NCBI GenBank assembly: GCA_951640195.1
Contig: OX621164.1
Coordinates: 849,098-913,097, forward strand
Source: Porpolomopsis calyptriformis
Taxonomy: Eukaryota; Basidiomycota; Agaricomycetes; Agaricales; Hygrophoraceae
DNA length: 64,000 nt
Direction of reading: 5' to 3'
The notes under the pieces are model-generated. The model was not told the DNA's origin, made no database searches, and saw only the letters and a list, made by a program, of their open reading frames with translations. How positions within the stretch are numbered: position 1 is the stretch's first letter; the number at the start of each line of letters is the position of its first letter. Below, piece by piece: positions 45,955-59,652 of this stretch. A program made the translations under genes and the position numbers.

Positions 45955-47715
45955 TCACGAGTCTTGCGGTGGTGCCCATATCCACTTCTGAACGGCAGAA
46001 ACAGCTTCCTGTGGGTCGTCTGGCACACTGAACGTCCCATTAATGATTTGATGACGAATGAAAATAGAGATAACCGTACTCAAGTTTTGGGACCCAACGT
46101 CCGTCCCGCTGCTCGAAAAACCGAGGAAAGTACTTGTCTCCTACTTCCTCGCGTTTGCGTCTTAGTTCACGTTGCGCGTCCTCTACTGCCGTCTTGGCTT
46201 CGGTCGCAGCCTCCATATCCTTGGCAAGTATCGCATCCGTCACATTCGCCCACAGCCTTTCAGTCGAATAGCTCTATGAGAGGACGGAGAGTATGAGCCA
46301 AATAAGACTCACCGTCGTGATTCATATGGTTCCTGCTCCTCGTCCGGCGCTATCCACTTGGGAGATATGTTCTGGCCATCTTTTATAGCGTCGAAAAGGA
46401 CACGTTTATGACCCGTCTGTTGGGAGGAGGGTAAAATGTAATAAGACAAAACAATTAAGCAGCCCACGTACCATTGTGTTCTTGAAATCCATGACATGAC
46501 TCCAACGCCCAGAGACTTCGCCAACTTCTGTGGAGTGGCGACGTATCCGACCGAATAAAGCGTTGTATGTTCCTGAGAAGAAGCCCTATATCAAGATCGT
46601 GTCAGAAACGCATAGGCATACAGGGTTCACACAGACTTTGGTTTTGAACTCTAGATCACAATAGAGGCCATGCTTCTCGTTTTTAGCTATACATGTATCA
46701 CCTAGCTCGAGAACCATTTTTCCAAAAAGAATTCCCCTGGCATACATGTTTGGCATGGTGATGATATATTCTAATGGCAATTTTTGTTAGTGTGGAGGAC
46801 AGGAAAATAACAGGCAGATCCTTACCGCCATCCTCAGGGATGCCAAGAAGGGACACGCGGTTCTCGCCTTCCATCGTTGTCGAAACGCTATTGCCGAGAA
46901 ACTTTGACTTGGGTCGGAGCTCCCCCAGAATAGAGACTCGGTTAGCTGGGGAGATGTAGAAAAACGCGGAAATCGGAGGATGATGTGAAACTATACCCTA
47001 GGTTACATGTCAACCTCAAAACCATTAGAGCAGGGAGAACATGCCTTGCTCGGCAATATAGAATCCTTGAGTGCCCCCGGCGTAATCGTAGCGGCAACGG
47101 AAGAATTCCCCGAGAACCGGGTTATATCTACACAAAGAGCGGCTTGGCACGCAAACGAGACAGAAGACAAGGAACAAAACACATACGGTTTCTTCACACC
47201 TTTCGGTTTGATATGCCAACCAGCTAGATAATATTGAAGCACACGAATGAATCTCTCCTCGGGATCTTTGTGATTCTCGGCTCTGAAAACGAGAGTGACC
47301 GATTCAGATACTCGTAATGCACGGCTTTGGGGATGGATACTTGCCCAAAGATAAGATCCGGATGTGACATGAAGTCGGTGATACGTTCCAGCATACTCCG
47401 AGGTTCAAGCACGAATGTCGGGAATGTGACTCTAGATAAGTCCATCCCAACTCTACACAGTCCGGATTGTCAGCAGCGGTTGCTAGGTTGAGAGGATACA
47501 GCACCTCAATTGTGCGATCAACGAACTGATAATGGAGCCTTCATCTTCACCTCTGGGTTCGGAATCAACAACGGAGGAAAGCATTGTAGGGGTGGAAAGA
47601 AAACAGACAATATGGATGTATCGTCTGGTTCGGTGTCTTCAGGAGCATGCTCCTCGTCACTGGGGCCTCGTGGTCGACGGAAATGAGATTGCGCCTGGCT
47701 GAAGATGCTCATCAT
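45955..47715 (-). CDS. Oxysterol-binding protein-related protein (Osh/ORP, ORD-only type)
   Basis: Osh proteins move sterols and phosphoinositides between membranes at contact sites. The start is [20 protein letters not shown] at 47715. No PH, ankyrin or GOLD domain is seen before the ligand-binding domain, so this is the short Kes1/Osh4-like type. Key motifs are LPPLI-like lid text, [31 protein letters not shown], and the family signature VSHHPPIS (about 46967-46990). Then come [16 protein letters not shown]-like [13 protein letters not shown] and the C-terminal EKQRERRRxR-type helix, here [20 protein letters not shown]. Several introns. It stops at 45955. Confidence 0.9.
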
Positions 47716-47924
47716 GATGACAGGAGGAAGTCGGGTAAAATGTGGTAAGCTGAATTGAGAGGGTGAGATTGCGCAGTATGGGGAGGCAAAGTCACTGCCT
47801 CAATCAGACTGAGGGTGGACAGCAGGCTACAATGAGAGGCAGGGCTCAGGAGTCGTGGCTACAGCACGAAAGGCACGAGTGCTGCATTGACATAAACAGG
47901 TACGACCTAAACACCCTCACACCA

Positions 47925-50016
<2,092 letters not shown>

Positions 50017-50101
50017 ATCAGCTCGTCACTGCTTTGAAGAAAGATTGCACGTGTCGTTCATCGCCAAATCGAGCACACCTTGTCCTCCGCCTCCATTTGC
50101 C
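50017..50101. promoter_or_regulatory. 85-bp bidirectional promoter region, DBP3 / DOT1
   Basis: Only 85 bp separate the two start codons. Both 5' untranslated regions must be very short or overlap, or one start lies further in. No TATA box is evident. Confidence 0.5.
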
Positions 50102-52171
50102 ATGCTCTCCTCTCCCTCCGCTCGCCCGACATCGACTGATTTCAGTTTCTTCTCCAATTCCAAATCTGTCGCGTCTTCCTCCTCCTCCGGCGCGGCAACG
50201 ACGCGTTTTGTTCCCCTGAATGACACTCTCAACCCACACTATTTACCTTCAGGCCCCCACCATGATTCCTTTCTGGACGTCCCCTCTTCGGCGCTTGTCA
50301 ATTCTGCTGCCTTGGCAAGCAAGCGTAAATTTCCTTCGTCCACTGCCCTTCCTCGTGGAGTGAAGAGACTGCGGACGACCGACCCCCTCCGGAAAGGTGG
50401 CTCTCGCTCGGCCACCTCTTCTCGTGGCTCAAGTCGTCAACGCACACTCGCACCATCACCAGAGCCTATCTACCGATGTAGCCGGTCGCATTCTGTCCCA
50501 AATTTTCCCCGTCCAAGCTCTCCTATTCCAAGAGATTATTGGATAGACGAAGGTGGTCAACCAGGGCCCCAATTTCTCAGCTCCGAAGTGGTTGTCAAAG
50601 GCCTTATGCGTTCTTATAAATCATGTGGGTTTTTAAATGATATATATTTCATCTGGCGGAATAAATGAGCCCTCATAGATTTTAGAAACATGAAGGATCC
50701 TAATGATTTATCGTATGAGCCCCACCCCACGAATTATCCTACCGTGGAGTTGGAGTATCCAAACAGCGGTGGTGTCGAAACGTAATAGTATCTTTTCGCC
50801 CCACGAACAGTATCTCATCCCAGCATTAGTTTCATTCTTTTAGCCCCTAAAGACAAGGACCATTACAACCCTATCATGTGTCTTGAACAGTCCCTCTACA
50901 CTATTGTGGAACGTGAGTTGATTTATCGAATTGCTACGAACACAGTCTCATTCCATCCCCAGACTACCTAACGCCTACTCAGCAGTCTCTGTTTGGATCC
51001 ATACCAACTGACCTACCATCCGACACATATCCCAAATTCACTTCTCCTCCAAACTCTAAAACATCCAATTCCTCATGCGCCTCTTCACTCACATCCCTTT
51101 CCTGCACCTCCACCCAGTCAGCATCCCCTAGAATAAATTATCTCCGCGCTGTTCAACGGGCTATCCACCTAAGAGATGGTCCCTGCTTCCATAGAAATAT
51201 GACCATAATCAATTCTCTCCTCCGCTCCCTCAAGTATCCGGCACTCCCGTCAGATCCTTTCGTCGAAGCGCCTCCTAATGTTCTCAAACAAGCTGTCCGA
51301 TCCTGGAGACATACTGGCATTCCCAAGAAAGTCCTTATGCGGATCATCGATGAGACTTACCAACGCTCCGTAGGTCCACATGTACAGACTCTGAAAAACT
51401 ACGAGGCATTCTCCTCAGAAGTTTACGGGGAGCTCATGCCATCTTTCATCGCCGACATTGTCACCACTACTGGCCTCAACCAGAACTCGCTCTTCATAGA
51501 TATGGGGTCCGGTGTTGGCAACGTTGTGGTCCAGGCCAGCTTGCAGAGTGGATGTACAAGCTTTGGGATTGAGCTTATGGCTGCGCCGGCCAAAGTTGCA
51601 AGAGAACAGCTGGAACAAATCAAGATTCGATGTAGGATGTGGGGTGTCGCTTTTGGAACCGTCGAACTAGAGGAAGGCGATATGCTAAAAAGCCAACGGA
51701 TGACGGAGCTGATACCAAAGGCAGACGTCATTTTAGTCAACAATAAAGTTTTCTTGGAGTCTCGTCAGTGATATCTTCCAAAATGTGACTTGGTTTGACT
51801 AATCTATCTCTGTCCAGTGAACGAGGCCCTTCGTCAAAAATTCCTCGATTTAAAGGAGGGTGCCGTAGTCGTTTCACTGAAGCCTTTTGTCTCCTCTTTC
51901 AACGCTCGAGTTACTGAACGAAACGTAAGTCTAGATCAATGCAGTGCAAATCCACCTAATTTTGTCTACCGAATGTTAGGTGGATGACATGAGTGGTATC
52001 TTTGACGTCGTCGAGCGGCCATATCATTCAGGTAGTGTCTCATGGGGTGGTGGCGGAGGCTCATACTACATCCATCGTGTCGACCGGGGGAGATATGCAA
52101 CGATCAGGGAACAATTTGAGAGTATGCGGGCAATGTCTACTCGCAGTGGCCGGTCTCGCCGGCAACCATGA
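50102..52171 (+). CDS. DOT1: Histone H3-K79 methyltransferase Dot1
   Basis: Dot1 methylates Lys79 of histone H3 on nucleosomes, affecting silencing and the DNA-damage response. It starts MLSSPSARPTSTDFSFFSNS, with a long Ser/Arg/Pro-rich tail (about 200 residues) as in other fungal Dot1 proteins. The class I SAM-dependent fold has ETYQRSVGPHVQTLKNYEAF, EVYGELMPSFIADIV, motif I FIDMGSGVGNVVVQASL, FGIELM and the NN motif ILVNNKVF. Then come LKEGAVVVSLKPFVSSFNAR, DDMSGIFDVVERPYHSGSVS-W and YYIHRVDRG. Several introns; stop at 52169-52171. All motifs expected of an active enzyme are visible. Confidence 0.93.
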
Positions 52172-52349
52172 TTTGCCATACATTTAGAAATTGCTTTTTA
52201 GGTTTTTTAACAATTCACAGGACACACAACCTGTTCCTAATAATTACGGCAAATATTGTATATCTTGTCTTAACCACCGCCTACATTCTTGTAATAAAAT
52301 TGACCACCTGGTCGGTCTCGGAGACCCTCTATTGTCTAGACCACACGAA

Positions 52350-53766
52350 TCACTCGGTGATAGGTAGGTAGGGTTCCACCAACATTTGACTGAACTCTTT
52401 TAACTTTTCAGGACCTCGCACCTCCTCTGTAAGCAGCGGGAGTTGTATGATGTGGAAGAATTCGTCGTAAAGTTCGTGCGCCTCATTGAGATACTTTTGC
52501 TGCATTTTTTCCCGGACGCGACAATGCTCGCAATTGGAAGCTGCAAAACTTATCAGCAAGCCACTTGAAACAGTGCACATCATCACGTACACTTCTTCGG
52601 ATAGAGAAGCTGGTTCACCACGATATTGTGTGTGTCAATCTCGTAATTGGTGAGTTCTTGTACCAGTCGCTCTGTCTCGTAGAGTGAAAGAAATTCGGAG
52701 ATGCAGACACACACAAATGTCGTCTTCTCCTGATCAGTAGAACGTATATCAACGGGGCAGCGACGGGAAAACAGCAGAAGGCTTACCGGATCCTTGAATT
52801 GTGTGTTGACCTCAGTAATGATGGCTCGCATCGACTCGAGCTTCGCGAACATATCTTCTTGTGAGGTAGGTTCAGCTCCCATCATGCTGGACATCTGAAG
52901 TTGAGGCGCCCTGTCATTACCCTAGGGCCGTAATCGATTTTAATGTCCGTACCTGACTGATCATGGGAGCGAAGCGTCCACCAAGGGCACTGAGCTTCCC
53001 CAGTGCTTTCTCTAGCACGCTGGGAAATGACAAGAAGCGAAGTGTGTGACCAGTTGGGGCAGTATCAAAGACGATCACAGAATACTCCATAGATTTGACG
53101 TGCCTGGTTATAGTCATTCAGTCCAGAGAACCACGCGAAAGGAGCGTGCTAAACTTCATGATTTCGGCGAAACTCATGGCCTCGTCTACCCCTGGGATGG
53201 CGAAAGCTAGGTCTTGCATCATCGAGCCCATCATACCATTCGAATCCGCTAATATAATATTGTTGAATGACAAAATAGTCAAGCGTTATCATCGATCACA
53301 CACATTGCTCGGCCATCTCTTGTATTGCGCTCGTGGGGTCGATTTCCATTGCAAACAAATTCTGAAACCCATTAACTTTGGTCGCATCCTTGGAGAACTT
53401 TTGGCCGAAAGCATCCGACAGATTATGAGCAGGATCGGTAGACTAAAAGACGCGCATTAGGGGGTTTTAATCGCTCTCGGGTATTGAAGGGGCTACCGAC
53501 AATTAGGAGTACAGATTTGCGGCACTGCGCAAGCTGGATCGCGAGAGAGCAAGAGGTGGTGGTTTTGCCTAGCAATCATGACGGTTTTCAATGAACAAGC
53601 AGGACGTCCGAAAACTTACCGACACCACCCTTGCCACCTGAAAATGGCTGAATGTGTGAGTGAGATTAGAGACGATGCAGAGACTGGACCTGCCGCAAAA
53701 GATCCATTTCAGACTCGTCTGATCCAAGATGTTTTGGAGCGTCGGAGGTAGGGTTTCGGTTTCCAT
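52350..53766 (-). CDS. GET3: Get3/ArsA-type ATPase for tail-anchored protein insertion
   Basis: Get3 binds membrane helices of tail-anchored proteins and hands them to Get1/Get2 at the ER. The start [20 protein letters not shown] at 53766 is chosen because family members begin shortly before this block; an in-frame ATG at 53817 is possible. The P-loop [12 protein letters not shown] is split by an intron (53569-53619). Switch and A-loop text includes [30 protein letters not shown] and [14 protein letters not shown]. The zinc CxxC is CEHC (in [16 protein letters not shown]), the dimer-forming pair. It ends LPITE at 52350. Convergent with DOT1, divergent from SRP68. Confidence 0.93.
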
Positions 53767-53921
53767 CTGAGGGTATCTGGATGGTGTGGTTTCTGAGTGA
53801 TCTGCGTGAATTCCCAAAGCGCAAATCTTCCGTTTTCAACGACGTGTCTTTTGTAAGAAATCTTCTGCACTGAGACTCCAGCTAACGCTCACTCAAACAC
53901 ACCGGCTGATCGGATGTAGAA

Positions 53922-56127
53922 ATGGGGGACAAGAATCAAAAGCCAGTCGCTTTCAGAGGTATGTGCTAAATAATGAGCACTCCCAGGGGTATTTGATGAG
54001 CATTGTTCCTCCCAGCATTGCAGATTGCCAACGAACAACGAATCACTTACGGCCTAAGATACAATGATTTCAAACGCTATCGGTATGAAGAAAGGGTATT
54101 CATGACTGGATGCCAGCTGAAGATCAGCCCAGGAAACATTGTGCCTCTAGGACACACCGACTCCGTTCAACACTCAAGATGACCCACGGGAAGGGTCGCG
54201 ACTTTAAGAAACTTCCCGTCGTGAGCTCGGATAGTCTCAGTGCCAAACAGTGAGCATTACATCAATTAATGGGATCCGTGAAAGGTGACAGAACTGAACA
54301 GTTTGGAGTTATTCTTACTCGAGGCTGAGCGTGCTTGGGTGTATGCTCAAGAGCTCATCGCGATATCATCACAGCACGAGAATCAAGCAAACGCCAGTGC
54401 CCTATTACACAGGGCTACCAGTCGATTTCGTCGCGCTGTCAATTGGTCTACTCAGCTCCTTTCACACTGCCAAACACTCTTTGCGTCCTCGCGGTTATCT
54501 GCTGAAAATCTTGTGCAATCGACGATATACACCCTCATCCTCAACGGCCGGTTTCTTCGATATAGGGACCATTTCGGGGATGCTTTGATCCAACTCTGTG
54601 TAGCCCGAAACCTCCTAGATGAGCTAGCCGCCGCCGCTTCTACCAGTCGAGACCAAGCACTGGCCACACTTTTTTCAGACGAGATCAGCCCAGAAATTAG
54701 ATATTGTGCTCATGAATTAGGACGCTCAAAAGCTTACGATGTCCAAAGTATCGTCGAGGAGGTCGCATCTCAACACAGAAATACGATTGTGGACGGGTGC
54801 GATGCGTTGCTTAATAATCTCAAAATGGATCTAGAAGCTGCAACCAAAATGGCTGTCCGCAGAAAACTCAGTCCGCTCGTTTGGGAAGGTCAATTGGTTC
54901 CCGTGCGTAACCCGGAATTAGTGGACGTCTTATTGAAGGTCCAAGAAGCAGAAGAAAAACTAAGTGATGGCCAAGTAGGTGACGTAGGGTCCTCAAAGGA
55001 ACGCGAACAAGCCGAGGAACCGAAGCAGACCACCGGACGCAGTTCTAAGAAGGGGGTTGCTGCATACGATACGATACTTCTCGCATTGAGTGATGCAGAG
55101 GACGTATCCCGAAAGTTAGCAGAGGCACAACAGGTGAATAGCTCTTTTCTTCGGTTTCCATTATCTCAAGTTCTGCCACAGATGAGCGGCATTAACCTAG
55201 GGGCCTCCACCGCAGGCACTCGTGACATGCATTTTGTTCATGCATACATAGTGTATCAACTTTTATCAAGGCGTACTCAGCGAGATCTTCTTTTAATTTC
55301 CGCTCTGCTCTCGTCTCAACATTCTGCATCAACACGCCCCGTACTCCGTACCGAGAAAAAACCATCTGTCACTAGTCCGCGAAGCGAGCAGGTGGACGGG
55401 CGACTGTATCCCGCAGTCGTCAAAATGCTAGACGCTGTCCTTCAGAGTCTCAATCAAATGCGAACTCTGAGTATCGTAGAGGAAAGCCCGGACCTCGTTT
55501 CCGCTGTGGAAGCGAGACTTTGCTTTTCTAAATGCCAGAGGTGAGTATCCGTTCCCACCTTTTCTCAAGCGTGGTCTCCGAACGTGTAGTAGATGCCTTT
55601 ACCTCGCCCGTTGCTACACTCCCGTCCACAAATATGCCGAGGGATTGACACTTATCCAATACGCCACTATTCACTTGCGTGAAATGCGCTCTATCGTGTC
55701 TTCGTTGGATTTCGACCCGATTACGTCGGGAAATCCTGCATACTACCCGCTCTCAAGCGCCGACATAGATAAGCTTGAAACAGACCTGTTCAACCTCGGG
55801 CTTCAACTCAAGAAAGATTGGTTCGCCTACAATGGGGGTATCGCAAAATCCGATAACATCTCATACCAGAAACCTTTGTTCTTCGATATTGCGCTGAATT
55901 ATGTCCAACTCGACATGGATCGCCTGCAAGAACGGGCCGGGAAGAAGCTTGCACCGTCTCTTTCAACGTATGCAAAGGCCCTTCCTGGCAAGGTCCAATC
56001 ACAGCAGGAGAAGAAGCAAACGCCGAAAGCGAAGGTGGAGGAAGCAAGAGCGGAAACTCCAGAACCCCCGTCGCCAGCTCAAAGTCGTCTCAGTAGTCTG
56101 TTGGGTGGTTGGTGGGGTAGGAGCTGA
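53922..56127 (+). CDS. SRP68: Signal recognition particle subunit SRP68
   Basis: SRP68 binds the SRP RNA with SRP72 in the particle that targets secretory proteins to the ER. It starts MGDKNQKPVAFR (short exon), then ALQIANEQRITYGLRYNDFK and KHCASRTHRLRSTLKMTHGK, the conserved RNA-binding helical start. LNSLELFLLEAERAWVYAQE and the TPR-like helical domain follow (SRFRRAVNWSTQLLSHCQTL, LVPVRNPELVDVLLKVQEAE). After another intron comes the C-terminal SRP72-binding part. The tail is Lys/Glu-rich and ends GGWWGRS. No Walker motif or membrane segment, as expected. Confidence 0.92.
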
Positions 56128-56385
56128 ACGATGAATGTTGATGTTTGGCGTCGTGCTTCCCTGGAAAGTATTCTTATAGCCACCTAAATTCGAAAGTTCA
56201 GGGGCTATGAACTTCCTGCAAATATCAAACAGACGTATTTGGCTTCTACCGCGTGGCCTAACAAGATGTACTGCTAGTAAGTTTGCTTATCAACATAAAA
56301 ACAAGCTAGAGTGCAAGACTCCAAAGGGTGTCGAAGAACCTGTGTCACACCAAGAACTATTCGCCCATCGTTCAGTACCTCAGTT

Positions 56386-59300
56386 TCAAACATTCAATGA
56401 CCCAGAGGGACGTACCTCTTCACTTTCTTTCTCCGATATTTCGGACTTTCCGCTATGTTTTACAGCCTCTACGTCGCTAATCAAACTGATGCTGCGTCCT
56501 TGTTCCTGAACTTTTGACCAGAACTGCCTGTTACCCGGTTCAGACATACAGGTCTGTTTCAGGCGTTTGAAGAAGCTGTGGACACAAGATGTATTAGAAC
56601 GTTTATGGGTAGACAGTTTCGCCACTCACTCATTCCAGGCGTCGATTTCGTCCTCCTACACATTGTGTTAGTCTCTACCAGGCCAAGACTGTGACCAGAT
56701 CAATACCAACCTTGAGGGAAACATCCCGCAGGACTCTCATGCACTCCATCAATTCTTCTGCTCTTCTCGATGCAAACGGTTTCATGACGATCTCTATCAC
56801 AACACTACCCAGGTCCTCCACAGCCTTTGAGACGAGATCGCCCTGGGCAAGGTTTCTTTGGAAGTCCGCTAGAGGATACGTACTCCCTATAATCCTTCCA
56901 GGCGCACGGCCAAGATCGATCGGAGGTGAATGGGATCGTGTCGGTGTTGGGAGGATGTTTCGATCGCCATTGTTCATGTCATCAGCACTCTTGGGTCTAA
57001 CGCCGAGCAGCAAATCCTCATCGTCGTCTTCTGTATCACTGTCTGTAGGCTTTGGTTCGGAAAGCAGCTGGGCTGAGGTTAGAGTCCGCTGTGGTAATTT
57101 TCGGTCCAGCAGTAATGCTTCCTCATCGTCGCCTTGGGCGTGGACGTGACCGTCTTTACGTTGTCTGGGGGCCTTTTTTGGGACTGCAAAGTTGGAGAAA
57201 ATGAGCAGACGGGTATAACATCGCAAAGAGAGGTATGTGTAACGAACCTTCCTTGACATTGAATACTTGTTGACACTCTTCGATAATAGGCTTAGCCCTC
57301 TTGATCACCTTTCTAGGAGGGTCGAAATATTTGACCAGCTCTGGGTGAGGTGGCGGAAGTGGATTTGACGTAAGGTCGGCAACCACCGCGCAGTGAAACA
57401 TAGCTTGCTTGGTCCGATGGATTGCGGGGTTATACGAAAGGCGAGTGTCAAACCACGGGCCGCGATTTCTGAAATGAATTGGATTAGGAAAAATCAAACT
57501 GCGTCGTCTGGGCTCACCCCTCGTCATCTTTCTCGCCTGCTTCCATCAGGTCCATCACATCAATGAACTTGCCCATCGCAACCAGCTGCTCGTCTGTGGG
57601 GATATATGGATGGCTCGTGATAGTTTCCCCTGTTTTAGAGACGAGATTATCGAGCGAGGCGAAAGTATACTTGCGTATATCGTCTGCGAATGGCATCTAC
57701 AGAAGAATATCGACAAGTTTTTATCTCGCGGATGAATAGATAGAATACCGCATCATCGTACCTGCGCCCATAACAGACAATCAACCTTTTCAAAGATGCT
57801 GGGAGCTAGAACACCCATTTTTGGATCCATGCCGTCCTTGGTGACCCACCTTGCGATCGCCATCACATTTTTCTCATACATCGCTTGCACAATGGACGAC
57901 AAAGCAACTTGTTGCTGGGGCTGGGAAGGATCGGCCCAGATGTATTGAATTTCTCCAAGAGAGAGTTCACGACGAAACTGGGTTTTCCGTCAGGTCGGCG
58001 AAAGGCATCTGAAGGAAATGTCACGAACATTTTTTGCCTGGAAAAACCCACAAATATCGATTCCTTTCTTCGTATTTAACCGGGGAAAATCACCATCAGG
58101 GCAAGGTGCATACGTCGAGCCGTATTTGAATCCCCGAACGAGTTGTTCCTTCTCCACTTTCTCAAGCATCCCTTCTTTGATCTTTTCTTGGTCGTCTCGC
58201 ATAAGCTGATCCCCATCGCCCTCCACGCTTCCTGCATCATCGCGGTCTTCGCTCATATCGATAAAATACTCCGTTCGTGTCTTGAGCTGTGTGAAGACAA
58301 CATCCGCCGCATGTTCTTCGTCAGTGTCGTTCATTGCGAGGTCAGGGTCCTCCGCTTCCCTGAGAGCAAATTTCTTCCACCCTTTGGGCCGGCTGAGTGC
58401 GGTACACTTGCTAGTTTTGATGATTACCTCAAACGCCTCTTCTGGGCGGACGTCGACATCTCCTAGGCGAAGGACAGTGCCCATCAGCACGGACTTTGTC
58501 TGCCTTACGTCGGGGCGCAATGTTTCGCGTAGGGCCAAGGCACATGTGCCAACGATACCATTGGCGAGGGAGGAGACGAGAGTGTTGTAAAACGTCTCGT
58601 TAGCGCGCTGTGAAAAAGTGTGGGTCATGTGGGAGTGAGCACCCAATGAGGAACGACCTTTATTTCGGATTTGTCTTCTTCGTAATACGGAAGTTCGTCG
58701 TCGTCGAAGTCGACTCCACTGTGAGCAGTCAATGGAAGGGCGAGTGTGGTGAGAAAACGACGGACACGATCGTCAAGCTGATATTTAATGTATTAACTTT
58801 TTGAACGATGGTTTCCCAATCTTCGGTTTCCATCGAGTTTTCGCCATCAGTGACCATAACTATCCTCCGGGTCCAAGTCTTTTTCTTGGCGAGGTAGGTG
58901 TCTTGTGTTTCAATGCCGACTATTAGGGCGTCGATGGCTAGCAAATCGGGGGTCGGTCGTGATGCTTTTCAGAGTTGAAAGGACATACGATCGCCACTAA
59001 CGTCAGAGGGCTGGAGTGCATCCAGTTTCGCCAATGTCCCGGCGTTTGGGTGTGCAATCGGGATGTACTCAGAGACATGCTCATATCCGCCATTTTTCTC
59101 GTTGATGACGTTCTCGGTGTCTTTCCGCACATGAGACGGGAGATGGGCAGAAACCGGGTGAGACCCCCACCTTCGGACCCAAATACGACGACGCCACACT
59201 GGTCAGTCTTTCGCCCGTTGTATATCTGCAGGGGTGTGAGACGGACAGCAAACAGAGGAGTCGAAAGCAGACCATCTCCTGTATCTTGAGCTTGACAAAG

Positions 59301-59467
59301 TGAAGACCGGATTCTAGTTTCGTTACTTGAGAAGACGCATGCATGTTTCCCATCGACGGGGATAGGTCGACGAGAAAGACGGTCACCGTGTACTATAAAT
59401 CGCGTCAATACCATCCCCACTCGTTCACGAAACGACTACCTACACCTGCTCGTTCTGCTGTAGGCAT
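56386..59467 (-). CDS. KU80: Ku80 subunit of the Ku DNA-end-binding heterodimer
   Basis: Ku80 with Ku70 rings broken DNA ends for non-homologous end joining and also acts at telomeres. The short first exon reads MPTAERAG, then TVFLVDLSPSMG begins the von Willebrand A-like domain. ETQDTYLAKKKTWTRRIVMV and VTDGENSMETEDWETI follow. The Ku core has VLMGTVLRLGDVDVRPEEAF, RGFKYGSTYAPCPDGDFPRL and GFFQAKNV. The central part has PHPELVKYFDPPRKVIKRAK. The C-terminus has the helical arm FQRNLAQGDLVSKAVEDLGS and IEIVMKPFASRRAEELMECM and stops at 56386. About ten introns. The order of blocks fits Ku80, not Ku70, as there is no SAP domain. Confidence 0.92.
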
Positions 59468-59652
59468 TTGATCGTTTTATAATTACATAATAAATCACGT
59501 GAATTTTGGGATGACTGACTAAACATTTTCCCACGATGACTCACCTCCCTTTCTTTTGACATCACGAGACAGCCGTGATTGATTCAGCGAGCTTTTTTCA
59601 GTCTGACGCGCCTGATTTTACAAAGCAGGTGGCTGCTCAAATCATCGCTTGA
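59468..59652. promoter_or_regulatory. 185-bp divergent promoter region, KU80 / SNF2
   Basis: The start codons of KU80 (59467, minus) and the SNF2-type gene (59653, plus) are 185 bp apart. The spacer is AT-rich near KU80 (ATAATTACATAATAAATCACG). No gene fits here. Confidence 0.5.
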
